This document shows positions 15,432 through 24,204 of a stretch of 64,000 nt of DNA, piece by piece. The notes under the pieces are model-generated. The model was not told the DNA's origin. It saw only the letters and a list, made by a program, of their open reading frames with translations, and searched no databases. The first letter of the stretch is position 1. Each line of letters starts with the position of its first letter. The position numbers and the translations under genes were made by a program. This stretch comes from Paraburkholderia megapolitana (GTDB lineage Bacteria > Pseudomonadota > Gammaproteobacteria > Burkholderiales > Burkholderiaceae): the NCBI RefSeq assembly GCF_007556815.1, contig NZ_CP041745.1:1651001-1715000 (forward strand), given 5' to 3'.

Positions 15432-16427
15432 GTGGCCGACATTGCCATCTTCAACGACGACGCATTCACGCTCTCGTCACTTACCGCTGCAATCAACGAA
15501 CAGCCCTTTGTGCCGGGCCGTATTTCCGAACTGGGCATATTCGGTGAAGAGGGGATCACGCACACCACCATCCAGATCGAGCGCGACGGTGACACGCTCG
15601 CGCTCGTCGCGTCCAGTTCACGAGGCTCGCCCGCCGCGGTTGTCACGGGCAGCAGGCGCAACCTTATTCCGTTCAACACGGTGCACCTGCCGCAGCGTGC
15701 CGCGATCCTTGCCGACGAGATTCAGAACCTGCGTGCGTTCGGGCAGGAGACCGAGCTCGAAGCGCTGCAGACGGTGGTCAACCGGCGTCTCGCGAAGATG
15801 CGCCTGCAGCTTGATGCGACGCATGAGTTTCATCGCATCGGTGCGATCAAGGGGAAGATTCTCGATGCGGATGGTGCATCGGTAGTGGTCGACCTGATGG
15901 ACCGTTTCGGCATCAAACAGCAGGTGGTCGCGTACGGGCTCGATGATCCGAAAACCGAGATCCGCAACAGGAATCAGGACGTGCTCGAAGCCGTGGAGGA
16001 TGCGCTCGGCAGCACGCCGTTCTCCGGCGTGCGTGTCGTGTGCGGTCGCAATTTCTGGCGCAAGCTGCTGGTGCTGCCGACTGTCAAGGAAACATTCCTG
16101 AACACGACCATGGCGGCAGCGCTGCGGGGTGATCCGCGTGGCTCGCTGGAACTCGATGCTCTGGTGTTTGAGCGCTACCGGGGCCGGGTCGGTGGTGTGG
16201 GCTTCATCGGCGACGATGAGGCGTACGCGGTGCCGGAAGGCGTGCCCGATCTGTTCATCTCGCGTTTCGCGCCTGGTGACTATATGGAAGCGGTCAATAC
16301 GACGGGCCTGCCGTACTACGCGAAGCAGGAAATCATGCCGTTCAACAAGGGTGTCGAGATCGAGGCGCAGTCGAACCCGATCCACCTGTGCACGCGACCG
16401 AAGGCCGTCATCAGGCTGAAGGCATAA
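15432..16427 (+). CDS. Major capsid protein, lambda gpE family
   Basis: The 331-residue product fits the lambda E major capsid family: N-terminal FTLSSLTAAINEQPFVPGRI, a central RTVHLP-like NTVHLPQRAAILADEIQ, and C-terminal VPEGVPDLFISRFAPGDYME and IEAQSNPIHLCTRPKAVIRL. Length is that of lambda-type coats (about 340). The GTG start at 15432 follows GGGAGG at a distance of 6 bp. It forms the icosahedral shell with the decoration protein encoded just upstream. Confidence 0.92.
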   Translation: MADIAIFNDDAFTLSSLTAAINEQPFVPGRISELGIFGEEGITHTTIQIERDGDTLALVASSSRGSPAAVVTGSRRNLIPFNTVHLPQRAAILADEIQNLRAFGQETELEALQTVVNRRLAKMRLQLDATHEFHRIGAIKGKILDADGASVVVDLMDRFGIKQQVVAYGLDDPKTEIRNRNQDVLEAVEDALGSTPFSGVRVVCGRNFWRKLLVLPTVKETFLNTTMAAALRGDPRGSLELDALVFERYRGRVGGVGFIGDDEAYAVPEGVPDLFISRFAPGDYMEAVNTTGLPYYAKQEIMPFNKGVEIEAQSNPIHLCTRPKAVIRLKA

Positions 16428-16437
16428 GGAGGCCGCG

Positions 16438-16731
16438 ATGGCATTCCGCGATCTCGTCGCGGATCTCGACGCTGCAGTGGTCCGGGATCTGGCGGATGAC
16501 GACATCAGGATCGACGGGGAGCCAGTGCCGGGCATGTTTGCCGCGCCCTGGCTAGGTCCTGATCTCGGGCACCAGCGAACGCAGTTGGAGCACCCGCAGG
16601 TGAGTGTGCGGGATACCGACGCGACCGGTATACGTGTGGGCAGCATCGTCGATGCTGGTGGCAGTCGATACCGCGTGTTTGAGCTGCAGCCGGATGGCAC
16701 CGGATGGACGGTGCTGTTACTCAGGGAGTGA
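16438..16731 (+). CDS. Head-tail attachment protein, lambda gpFII-like
   Basis: The 97-residue product (MAFRDLVADLDAAVVRDLAD..., later RVGSIVDAGGSRYRVFELQP) has the size, position and pattern of the lambda FII-type head-tail joining family. It follows the capsid gene by 10 bp with AAGGAGG before its ATG. The protein would complete the neck between head and tail. Confidence 0.8.
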   Translation: MAFRDLVADLDAAVVRDLADDDIRIDGEPVPGMFAAPWLGPDLGHQRTQLEHPQVSVRDTDATGIRVGSIVDAGGSRYRVFELQPDGTGWTVLLLRE

Positions 16732-16733
16732 CG

Positions 16734-17273
16734 ATGGACAGACTCACGGTCGAGGTCGACGTCAGAGGTGTCACAGCAGCCCTTGCCGGGCTGTCGTCTG
16801 CCGCCATGCAGGCTGCGTGGCGGCGAACACTACGCAAGACAGCAGCGTGGATCAAGAGCCGGACGGGCAAGGAAGTATCGGCTGCAACGAAGATTCCGCA
16901 GAAGGTCATCAGGAGCCGGACGTATTTCTTCCTGCGTTCGGCGGACACGGGGAAAGTCTGGCTCGGCCTGAATCCCGTAGAAGCTCACCGTCTCGGCACG
17001 GTGACGGGCACCCGGAAGGGCATGCGGGCCGGGCGGAACACGTTCGAGGGCGCGTGGCGGCAGACGAAGGCGAAGCCGGACGGGCCGATCTACCGGCGAA
17101 CTGGAAAGGCCCGCACGCCGTTCGAGGTGGTGACAGTCGACTGGTCGAAGTCGGGTGACCCGGCGTTTCGTCGTGCGGCACAGATGTGTGAGGCGCGGCT
17201 GATGACGATCCTGAAACAGGAAGTGAACTACGAAATGCAGAAGGCCATGGGAAAAGCGAAGCATGCTCGATAA
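16734..17273 (+). CDS. Minor tail protein, gpZ family
   Basis: The 179-residue product (MDRLTVEVDVRGVTAALAGL..., LRKTAAWIKSRTGKEVSAAT, KTRGTR-like and RTPFEVVTVDW) matches the lambda gpZ / prophage minor tail Z family, which helps terminate the tail and join it to the head. I chose the ATG at 16734, two bases past the previous stop; a longer form would overlap the FII-like gene. It overlaps the next gene by 11 bp. Confidence 0.82.
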   Translation: MDRLTVEVDVRGVTAALAGLSSAAMQAAWRRTLRKTAAWIKSRTGKEVSAATKIPQKVIRSRTYFFLRSADTGKVWLGLNPVEAHRLGTVTGTRKGMRAGRNTFEGAWRQTKAKPDGPIYRRTGKARTPFEVVTVDWSKSGDPAFRRAAQMCEARLMTILKQEVNYEMQKAMGKAKHAR

Positions 17274-17790
17274 CCTGAAAATGCTTCACGATGCGATCGT
17301 GAGCGGACTGCGCGCGAAGATTGCCGGCATGGAGTGCATCGACGCGTATCCGAAGCTCGGCAGGAAGATCCCGACGCCGTGCGTGGTGATAGAACTGTCC
17401 GAGATGGAGCCAGGCCACGATCCCGGCACAGGCCAGACATCGCTGATCGGCCGCTTTCAGGCACGTGCGATCGTCGATCCGCTTGTCGATGGTGCGGACC
17501 TCGGCGTGCGTGAGCTGGGTGCACGTGTTGCACAAGCGATTCACGGCGAGACGTGGGAGGTGCCGGTGACGCCTGCGAAGCTGGTGCAGATCGCGGAGGA
17601 TCCGTTCCGGCCGGAGCTCGATGTATATCTCGTCTGGCTGGTCGAGTGGACACATGAGTTTGATCTTGGTGATGTGATGCCGCCGTTTCCGCCTGGCGGT
17701 TCGGTGGTGGTATGGGGTGTCGACCCGCAGACGGGGCAGGGGCATGAGACCGCCTACTGGAACGCGGGCCGGGCGCAGGAACCCGCATGA
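17263..17790 (+). CDS. Putative tail completion/terminator protein
   Basis: The 175-residue product (MLDNLKMLHDAIVSGLRAKI..., PTPCVVIELSEMEPGHDPGT, LVWLVEWTHEF) has the pattern of small phage tail completion proteins similar to Mu gp37 or lambda gpU: a helix, a beta-rich core and a variable Pro-rich end. It sits between the gpZ-like gene and the baseplate gpV-like gene and overlaps the latter by 4 bp. Family assignment is from pattern and context only. Confidence 0.6.
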   Translation: MLDNLKMLHDAIVSGLRAKIAGMECIDAYPKLGRKIPTPCVVIELSEMEPGHDPGTGQTSLIGRFQARAIVDPLVDGADLGVRELGARVAQAIHGETWEVPVTPAKLVQIAEDPFRPELDVYLVWLVEWTHEFDLGDVMPPFPPGGSVVVWGVDPQTGQGHETAYWNAGRAQEPA

Positions 17791-18464
17791 GCGACTACGA
17801 CATCGGCGAGATTGACCGGCTGATCGCGAGCATTGTGCAGGCCGGCGTCGTCGATAGCGTCCAGTACGATCCGCCGCGCTGCAGGGTTCGCAATGGTGAG
17901 TGGGTGAGCGCGTTGCTGCCGTGGAAGACGTTCGCGGCCGGGCGGGTGCGTACATGGTGCCCGCCATCGGTCGGAGAGCAGGCAATCATCCTTGCACCAT
18001 CCGGCACGCTCGCGGGCGCGTTTGTGCTGGCCGGCTTCTATACCAGCACGCACGGTGACGCCAACGGTAGCGCGGCGAACATCACGGCGACCGACTACCC
18101 GGATGGAGCGCACGAGCACTATGACCACGACGCGCACGAGTATGTGTTTTCGGTGCCGGCCGGCGGGCGCATCGTGTTCCGCATCGGCGGCACGCAGATG
18201 GAGCTGACGACGGCCGGCATCACGCAGACCACACCGAAACTGCTGGTCGATGCGCCTGACTCTACGTTCACCGGCAACAGCACCACGGTGAAGCGACTTT
18301 CGTTCCTTGGTGGCATCACGGGTAAGAACGCCGCTGGTGGGCCGGCGTCGACGATTGAAGGTGACGCCGACTTCACCGGCAATGTGACCTCGAAGGGCAA
18401 ATCGCTGCCACATCACACCCATCGGGAACAGGGCGACGGTGCGCCGACCAGCGAGCCGTTGTGA
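17787..18464 (+). CDS. Baseplate assembly protein V (spike), gpV family
   Basis: The 225-residue product has an N-terminal OB-fold-type phage baseplate V domain (about 10-100, IDRLIASIVQAGVVDSVQYD, WCPPSVGEQAIIL) and a repetitive beta region (SVPAGGRIVFRIGGTQMELT, STFTGNSTTVKRLSFLGG) expected to form a beta-helix spike. The end contains a His-rich HHTHRE. It is the membrane-piercing spike of P2-type contractile tails. Confidence 0.88.
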   Translation: MSDYDIGEIDRLIASIVQAGVVDSVQYDPPRCRVRNGEWVSALLPWKTFAAGRVRTWCPPSVGEQAIILAPSGTLAGAFVLAGFYTSTHGDANGSAANITATDYPDGAHEHYDHDAHEYVFSVPAGGRIVFRIGGTQMELTTAGITQTTPKLLVDAPDSTFTGNSTTVKRLSFLGGITGKNAAGGPASTIEGDADFTGNVTSKGKSLPHHTHREQGDGAPTSEPL

Positions 18465-18529
18465 GGGTTAGCGCAGTCGGTTTAATCTTGACGCATGCGC
18501 GGTTCCGCGCTGGAGCACAGTCTCTCTTT

Positions 18530-19168
18530 ATGGACAATTGGCGTAAGATCGTCAGGCGTCGCCCGCTGTGCCTTATAAACTCATCCGCAGAGCTGGGCGA
18601 GCTTACGTCATTTGATAAAAGCCAACAGGTGCATCGCTTGAACAAACTACCTATGTATGGATACACGCTTATCCTGGCATCGCTGTTTTGTTTTGCGATG
18701 CCCATAGGGTTGCACCGTGAAGAAGTGGCAAAGAAAACATGGCCGTCTGCATCAGGCCTGATCGTCGAGGCTCCAAAGTTTATTCGAACAACGCGCGCTT
18801 ACCTCGAAACCCCGACGGTAGGCCGAACAGCACGAGACGACACGTATTACCGTGATGTAAAAGTCTGGGCATTGACTACGGAATATAGGTATCAGGTAGC
18901 CGGACAAAACTACATAGGCACACAGGCTACGTCCACAAATCACGTGGACAAGATAAGTGACTACCCTGACGGCCCCAGTCAACAGATGGTTGAATGGAGC
19001 AGTCAGCTATCGAAGGGCGCGTCGGTCACCATACACTACGACCCATTGACTCCGTATGAGAGCTATGCAATCTACACCGAAAATTCCATACAGAACGTGC
19101 TCGTCATAGGTTGTGTCTTGATGATTCTCGGGATTATTCTGGTTGCAGCACCTCGTTTCTCTCGATAG
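18530..19168 (+). CDS. DUF3592-like membrane protein, probable moron
   Basis: The 212-residue product has an N-terminal membrane helix (YGYTLILASLFCFAMPIGL) and a C-terminal one (NVLVIGCVLMILGIILVAA), with an extracellular part between that contains EYRYQVAGQNYIGTQAT and VTIHYDPLTPYESY, the pattern of DUF3592 proteins. Base composition is visibly lower in GC than the tail genes around it. It lies between baseplate V and W genes, where P2-like phages have no membrane protein. The start is uncertain: reading continues open to 18461, overlapping the gpV gene by 4 bp, and no good ribosome site precedes 18530. A lysogenic conversion role is inferred. Confidence 0.6.
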   Translation: MDNWRKIVRRRPLCLINSSAELGELTSFDKSQQVHRLNKLPMYGYTLILASLFCFAMPIGLHREEVAKKTWPSASGLIVEAPKFIRTTRAYLETPTVGRTARDDTYYRDVKVWALTTEYRYQVAGQNYIGTQATSTNHVDKISDYPDGPSQQMVEWSSQLSKGASVTIHYDPLTPYESYAIYTENSIQNVLVIGCVLMILGIILVAAPRFSR

Positions 19169-19384
19169 AACAGTTGTTCAGTTTTGATAAGGCGCTGATG
19201 AGGGCCTTGTTCAGCAACGCAGATGCCACGTTGGTTGCGGACGCAACTTGCAGCCTTGACACAAACATCCTTGCCGAAGCTATTCCACGGATTCGCGATT
19301 TTCTGACTTATGAGTAAGTTTCAGTTCAGGGCTGCTTGACTCGGGTAATTGTCAGGCGCTGATTCAATCCGGCAAAACAACTTT

Positions 19385-19411
19385 GGCCTCGCATCCGTGC
19401 GGGGCCTTTTT
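19385..19411 (+). terminator. Terminator-like hairpin before gene at 19428
   Basis: GGCCTCGCA (19385-19393) pairs with TGCGGGGCC (19398-19406, one T-G pair), with a T tract at 19407-19411. It closes the moron insert and stands 17 bp before the next start codon. The gap 19169-19384 shows no convincing gene. Confidence 0.65.
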
Positions 19412-19427
19412 ATTCTGGGGCATCGAT

Positions 19428-19631
19428 ATGCTGCAAGCCAAGGAAGTCATTGCCTTCCCGCAGGCCACCGTGGCTTCGTTTCGCGACAAGGCGTTCCGCT
19501 CGCGTACGGTTGTGTTTCCCGATGGCGACACCGCAATGGTCGAGAAGAGCCTGGTCACTGTGTCCGATCCGGGACACGTCACGTTCCTCGACCGGCATGC
19601 TGACTTCGAGCGTGTCGATGGGAGTGCCTGA
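19428..19631 (+). CDS. Small phage protein, unknown
   Basis: The 67-residue product (MLQAKEVIAFPQATVASFRD..., VVFPDGDTAMVEKSLVTVSD) reads as a small beta-rich protein; I do not recognise a family. The ATG at 19428 follows a GGGG-type ribosome site after the terminator hairpin. It ends 2 bp before the baseplate W gene, so it belongs to the tail operon. Confidence 0.55.
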   Translation: MLQAKEVIAFPQATVASFRDKAFRSRTVVFPDGDTAMVEKSLVTVSDPGHVTFLDRHADFERVDGSA

Positions 19632-19633
19632 AC

Positions 19634-19969
19634 ATGGAAGCGCTAACCGGAATGGACCGGCACACCGGCAGACCCATTACGGGAATCGCTCACCTGAAGC
19701 AGAGCATCGGCGACATTCTCTCAACTCGCAAGGGCACACGTCGCGAACGGCCCGAATACGGGTCCGACATCCCCCGGATGGTCGATCTGCCTGTTACACG
19801 CGGATGGATCTCAAGCGTACAGGCTGAAGCCGCGCGGGCGATTAGTCGATGGGAGCCCCGTATCACCCTCTCGCGCGTCACGGTGCTGTCGGTTCTCGAC
19901 GGGCGCGTGACGTTCAGGATTCAGGGCGCTTATTTGGGTGAAGACCTCCTGTTCGAGGTAACTGCATGA
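19634..19969 (+). CDS. Baseplate wedge protein, gpW/gp25 family
   Basis: The 111-residue product contains the gp25-like segment HLKQSIGDILSTRKGTRRER and ITLSRVTVLSVLDGRVTFRI. This is the P2 gpW / T4 gp25 family, a wedge component that binds the end of the sheath and starts contraction. It overlaps the gpJ gene by 4 bp, in the order W-J-I used by P2. Confidence 0.9.
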   Translation: MEALTGMDRHTGRPITGIAHLKQSIGDILSTRKGTRRERPEYGSDIPRMVDLPVTRGWISSVQAEAARAISRWEPRITLSRVTVLSVLDGRVTFRIQGAYLGEDLLFEVTA

Positions 19970-20868
19970 CAACAATTGATCTGACTGCGATCGAACCACC
20001 GGACGTCGTTGAAGCACTTGACTTCGAGGACATCTATCAGGAACTGGTCGAAGACTACAGGGGCAGCTATCCGCACTGGACCGCTGCGCTGGAATCCGAT
20101 CCTGTAGTCAAGCTGATGGAGCTGGCCGCTTATCGTGAAGTACGTTTCAGGGCGCGAGTGAACGACGCTGCGCGTTCGGTGATGCTCGCATTCGCGACAG
20201 GCACGACGCTCGAACACCTCGCTGCGCTGTTCGGTATCAGGCGGCTCGCTTTCACGCCGGTCGACCTGGACAGTAACGGGCAAGGAGACAAGCCGGAGAT
20301 CCGGGAAAAAGACGACGATCTGCGCTCGCGCACGCAACTGGCTCCCCAAGGCTACTCGGTAGCGGGTCCGGAGGGAGCCTACCGGTCGCATGCATTAAAT
20401 TCGGACGGCCGTGTGCTGTCTGTTTCGGTAATCAGCCCGCTCCCGTGCGAGATCGTCGTCACGATCCTGTCGCGTGAAGGCGACGGCACTGCGAGCGACG
20501 AGCTGGTCGGCATCGTGTCGAAGGCGCTGAGGGCCGATGACGTGCGGCCGCTTTCAGAAAAGGTCACGGTACGCAGTGCGGAGGTCATCCGGTACCAGAT
20601 CCGCGCAACGCTTAAATTCTTCGCCGGGCCTGACCGGTCGGTCGTGCTTGCCGAGTCGAAGAAGCACACGCAACAGTATGCCGACGACATGCACCGGCTC
20701 GATATGGAGGTGACGACCGACGGTCTACATGCTGCGATCCGTGTCCCTGGTGTGCAGAAGGTCATTCTGGAGTCGCCCATTGACGGCATCAAGGTCACGA
20801 AGCAGCAGGCGACGTTCTGCACCGGCATCGAACTGATCGACGGGGGCGTATATGACGGAAGTGCCTGA
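19966..20868 (+). CDS. Baseplate assembly protein J, gpJ family
   Basis: The 300-residue product fits the P2 gpJ family (LVEDYRGSYPHWTAALESDP, LMELAAYREVRFRARVNDAA, LEHLAALFGIRRL, PEGAYRSHALNSDGRVLSVS). Gene order W, J, I is conserved. It forms the rim of the contractile-tail baseplate and links to the tail fibre. It overlaps the gpI gene by 17 bp. Confidence 0.93.
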   Translation: MTTIDLTAIEPPDVVEALDFEDIYQELVEDYRGSYPHWTAALESDPVVKLMELAAYREVRFRARVNDAARSVMLAFATGTTLEHLAALFGIRRLAFTPVDLDSNGQGDKPEIREKDDDLRSRTQLAPQGYSVAGPEGAYRSHALNSDGRVLSVSVISPLPCEIVVTILSREGDGTASDELVGIVSKALRADDVRPLSEKVTVRSAEVIRYQIRATLKFFAGPDRSVVLAESKKHTQQYADDMHRLDMEVTTDGLHAAIRVPGVQKVILESPIDGIKVTKQQATFCTGIELIDGGVYDGSA

Positions 20869-21421
20869 GGCTGCTGTGCGGATGCCGGGTCTGTTGCCGG
20901 TGAATTCGACACCTCTGGAGCGCAGTATCGCGGCGACCACTGCGCGAACCTTCGACATTCCTGTGCCGCTTGCCGATCTGATGAATCCGGACACGATTCC
21001 GCTCGCACTGCTGCCGTGGCTGGCGTGGCACCTCGGTGTCGACACATGGAAGGACTACTGGCCTGAACAGGTCAAGCGTGCACGTGTCAAGGCGGCGATC
21101 CCGATTGCGCGGAAGCGGGGCACAGCTGCGGCGGTGCGCGATGTGGTCGCCACCTTTGGCGCGAACATTGCGATGCGCGAATGGTTCGAACTGGAGCCAC
21201 CGGGCGTTCGGGGCACATTCGAAATTGTCATGACGGTCAGCAGCCGGGATGGCACCCCTGCGACGGCCGCCTACGTGGCCGACATCATCGCCGAGATCGA
21301 CCGCGTCAAACGCGCGAGTGCGCACTACACGTTCACGCAGGGCCTGTCGATGCAGGGGACGCAACGCGTTGCTGCAGCCGTACGGCCGGCCCTGTACCGG
21401 CGCCTCTCGCTGACAGACTGA
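20852..21421 (+). CDS. Tail protein I, gpI family
   Basis: The 189-residue product (LLPVNSTPLERSIAATTART, PLALLPWLAWHLGVDTWKDY, RGTAAAVRDVVATFG) is a P2 gpI family member of normal length. It connects baseplate and tail fibre and precedes the fibre gene as in P2. Confidence 0.92.
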   Translation: MTEVPEAAVRMPGLLPVNSTPLERSIAATTARTFDIPVPLADLMNPDTIPLALLPWLAWHLGVDTWKDYWPEQVKRARVKAAIPIARKRGTAAAVRDVVATFGANIAMREWFELEPPGVRGTFEIVMTVSSRDGTPATAAYVADIIAEIDRVKRASAHYTFTQGLSMQGTQRVAAAVRPALYRRLSLTD

Positions 21422-21452
21422 ATTGACGGACAGATTCACGGATATCTGACAT

Positions 21453-23462
21453 ATGGCTGGAACTCTCATCACCATCACGGACGCGGGCCGTGCTGCTCTC
21501 GTCGCACCGGGTAACGCGGGTACGAATGCGCACACGGTTGCGAAGATCGGCCTGTCCAACGTTGCGTTCGCGGCAGTCGGGGGGCTGACGAAGCTGCCCG
21601 GCGAACTCAAGCGCATCTCGACGTTTGCAGGCGAGAACGTCGCACCGGACACGATCCACGTCACGCTCAGGGACGACACGGCTGACCAGTACACGCTCTA
21701 TGGTTTTGGCCTGTACCTCGAAAACGATGTGCTCTTTGCGGTCTACAGCCAGCCTGCGCCCATCATGGAGAAGTCGCCCCAGGCGCTGCTTCTACTCTCG
21801 GCCGATCTGTTGTTCGCCACGATCGACGCGGCACAGCTCGTGTTCGGTGATGCGTCTTTCACGAACCCGCCGGCCACGACCGAGCGACAAGGCGTGATCG
21901 AGCTGGCGACGCAGTCCGAAACGGATGCCGGCACTGACGACACCCGTGCCGTCACACCGAGGACGGCCGCGAAGCGATATGCAGCGCTTAGCGGTGCCGA
22001 TTTCGCCGGTCCGATCAGTGCAAAGAATACGAGTCTCGGTGCTGGCACGCGACGCGCGAATATTTCCAGCGATGCGACGACGGCCTATTACTACAGCGAC
22101 GGGAACGCATGGCTGGGCTCGTCTGGCGTCGAGGGAATGACCGGGCTCGTCGCGGGCAACCGGGAGGCGGCCCGCATCTTGCCGAGTGGCCGCGTGCTTG
22201 TCGGCACGACCGACGACGATGGTTCGAGCGTGCTGCAGGCGGGTGGCAGCGTCCGGATCGATGGCAATCTGTCTGTGCGCCGCAGCGGCGAGGCGCAGAT
22301 CTACGCCGGCCAGAACGACGGCTACTTCTTTGCGAACGCGCGGCAGGCCGGCTGGTACTCGCCTACGCTGGGCCAGTTCCAGTTTGACTTCGCGAAGAAG
22401 AACCTCTTTGTCGGTAACCAGCCAGTCTGGCATGGCGGCAATCTGAACCCGCTCGACAAGGGAACGGGTGGCACGATCGGAGGGGACGTCACATTTGCAG
22501 CAGGCAAGCGGCTGTATCTCGACGAAGGGAGCGCCGCCTATCCGTCGCTCACGTTCGTCAACGATGGTGCGCCGGATACCGGCTTCTACCACGTCATCGA
22601 TGGCTCGTTTGCCATTGCGTGCAACGCCGTGCCGACCGTGACGTTCTCGCCGAGTGCGACCACGTTCCATAAGCCCGTGACTGGTCCGACACCGCCGGCC
22701 GGTGACAGCTCGATACTGCTTGCGACTACTGCATGGGTGACGTCGTCAATCGCATCGGCCTCGATCGGCCAGATCGTCATGGAACCGCGTACGACCGCGC
22801 GCGCGGGTTTTCTCAAGGCTAACGGCGCGGTGGTGAATCGGGTCGACTACCCAGCCCTGTGGGCCTACGCACAGGCGAGCGGTGCGCTCGTCGCGGATGC
22901 GGCGTGGGGGGCAAATAACTTTGGTTGCTTCTCGTCGGGCGATGGCGCCGCGACGTTCCGTCTTCCCGAGCTGCGCGGCGAGTTTCTGCGGTGCCTCGAC
23001 GATGGGCGTGGCGTGGATCCGGGGCGCGGTATTGGCACATGGCAGGACAGCCAGAATCGCGCGCACGTGCATGGCGCGTCGGCCGATGCGGTTGGCGATC
23101 ACGCACACGGCGCCTGGACCGACGCCCAGGGCTGGCACGGCCACCACGGCAACACCGCAGGCGTGGGCGATCACCAGCACGTCGTCCCCTACGGCGAGAA
23201 CGTGGGCTTCCCCTGGGGCGTCTATGCCGGCGGTCAGCAGGGATCCAAAGGGGGGCTCGACGGTGATAACAACTGGCCGTACACGAGCCCAAGCGGTAGT
23301 CACGCCCACAGTTTTGACACGGAAGGTGCAGGGAACCACGGCCACAACGTCGGCATCGGCGGTGCCGGCAATCACAGTCACACGATCCGTATCAATGCGG
23401 ATGGCGGAGCCGAGACGCGCGTTCGTTCCGTTGCGCTACTCGCCATGATCCGCGCTTTCTGA
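21453..23462 (+). CDS. Tail fibre/collar protein, gpH-like
   Basis: The 669-residue product begins with the P2-type tail-collar fibre domain (about 1-150, MAGTLITITDAGRAALVAPG, LPGELKRISTFAGENV). A beta-repeat shaft follows, then a collar-type tip (MEPRTTARAGFLKANGAVVNR, LPELRGEFLRCLDDGRGVDP) and a glycine/histidine-rich end with about eight His-x-His units (HVH, HAH, HGHH, HQH, HAH, HGH, HSH). In T4 gp37 such HxH units bind iron in the fibre needle. This is the host-recognition protein; the assembly protein gene follows 11 bp later. Confidence 0.9.
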   Translation: MAGTLITITDAGRAALVAPGNAGTNAHTVAKIGLSNVAFAAVGGLTKLPGELKRISTFAGENVAPDTIHVTLRDDTADQYTLYGFGLYLENDVLFAVYSQPAPIMEKSPQALLLLSADLLFATIDAAQLVFGDASFTNPPATTERQGVIELATQSETDAGTDDTRAVTPRTAAKRYAALSGADFAGPISAKNTSLGAGTRRANISSDATTAYYYSDGNAWLGSSGVEGMTGLVAGNREAARILPSGRVLVGTTDDDGSSVLQAGGSVRIDGNLSVRRSGEAQIYAGQNDGYFFANARQAGWYSPTLGQFQFDFAKKNLFVGNQPVWHGGNLNPLDKGTGGTIGGDVTFAAGKRLYLDEGSAAYPSLTFVNDGAPDTGFYHVIDGSFAIACNAVPTVTFSPSATTFHKPVTGPTPPAGDSSILLATTAWVTSSIASASIGQIVMEPRTTARAGFLKANGAVVNRVDYPALWAYAQASGALVADAAWGANNFGCFSSGDGAATFRLPELRGEFLRCLDDGRGVDPGRGIGTWQDSQNRAHVHGASADAVGDHAHGAWTDAQGWHGHHGNTAGVGDHQHVVPYGENVGFPWGVYAGGQQGSKGGLDGDNNWPYTSPSGSHAHSFDTEGAGNHGHNVGIGGAGNHSHTIRINADGGAETRVRSVALLAMIRAF

Positions 23463-23473
23463 CAGGACACACC

Positions 23474-24130
23474 ATGCTGATTCACCAGTACGACAACCAG
23501 ACCGGCCAGTACATCGCGAGCCGGCTCGCGGACGAAGATCCACGCAATCCCGGCCGCTGGCTTGTGCCGGCGTTCGCAACTGCGGACCCGCTGCCCGAAC
23601 GTCTCTCATTGACCTGGCCGTTTTACCGCGACGGCGTGTGGGGGCTGTTGCCTGACTGGCGCGGACGCATGCTGTACCGGCGCACGGGTAGTGATGCCGG
23701 TACAACGGCGGAAATCCTGATGGCGGGTATCACGCCCGACGAGGGCGGACTCACGGATGTTCCGCGCCCGTCTGACAGACACATCTGGAGTGAGCGGGGC
23801 TGGGTGCTGGATCCGGCTGCCGTCGCGGCGGAAAAGCACGCAGCAGGCATGGCCGAATTTGAGCGGCGCCTCGGGATCGCGCGTGCGAAGAACACGGGCC
23901 GCGCCGATGCCTATGCGGCGGGTCTCCTCGACGATGAACAGATCTACTACTTCAAGGCGTGGTCGACGTACCAGATGGACCTTGTGCGCGTGATCAACAG
24001 CGACGCGTTTCCGGATGCGCCCATCTGGCCCGACGAGCCGACGCCGTATGTGGCAAACCCGGTGGCGCCACCGGTGCCACCGCCCGAGCCGGAAACTGAA
24101 CAGCCGGCGACGGAATCGCCGGCCGCCTGA
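23474..24130 (+). CDS. Tail fibre assembly/attachment protein
   Basis: The 218-residue product has an N-terminal half like the fibre-adhesin or DUF4376-type proteins (LTWPFYRDGVWGLLPDWRGR) and a C-terminal helical part (GLLDDEQIYYFKAWSTYQMD, RVINSDAFPDAPIWPDEP) typical of caudoviral tail fibre assembly chaperones. The end is Pro/Glu-rich. Position directly after the fibre gene supports the call. Confidence 0.75.
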   Translation: MLIHQYDNQTGQYIASRLADEDPRNPGRWLVPAFATADPLPERLSLTWPFYRDGVWGLLPDWRGRMLYRRTGSDAGTTAEILMAGITPDEGGLTDVPRPSDRHIWSERGWVLDPAAVAAEKHAAGMAEFERRLGIARAKNTGRADAYAAGLLDDEQIYYFKAWSTYQMDLVRVINSDAFPDAPIWPDEPTPYVANPVAPPVPPPEPETEQPATESPAA

Positions 24131-24154
24131 CCAGCCTCTACGTCAACACCAATG

Positions 24155-24185
24155 ACCGCCGCAGCCAGAACCTGCGGCGGTTTTT
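24155..24185 (+). terminator. Terminator after fibre assembly gene
   Basis: ACCGCCGCAG (24155-24164) pairs perfectly with CTGCGGCGGT (24172-24181), a 10-bp stem with a 7-base loop, followed by TTTTTCTTTTT. It ends about 20 bp before the sheath start. Confidence 0.8.
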
Positions 24186-24204
24186 CTTTTTCTGGAGGGA
24201 TTGA

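Noticed and set aside
16601..17158. Long frames in the other plus-strand phases over the gpZ-like gene
   Set aside because: High-GC shadow frames of a gene with clear family text and correct operon spacing.
19111..19317. A 68-codon frame after the DUF3592-like gene
   Set aside because: It overlaps that gene, lacks a ribosome site and has no recognisable content; it may be a remnant.
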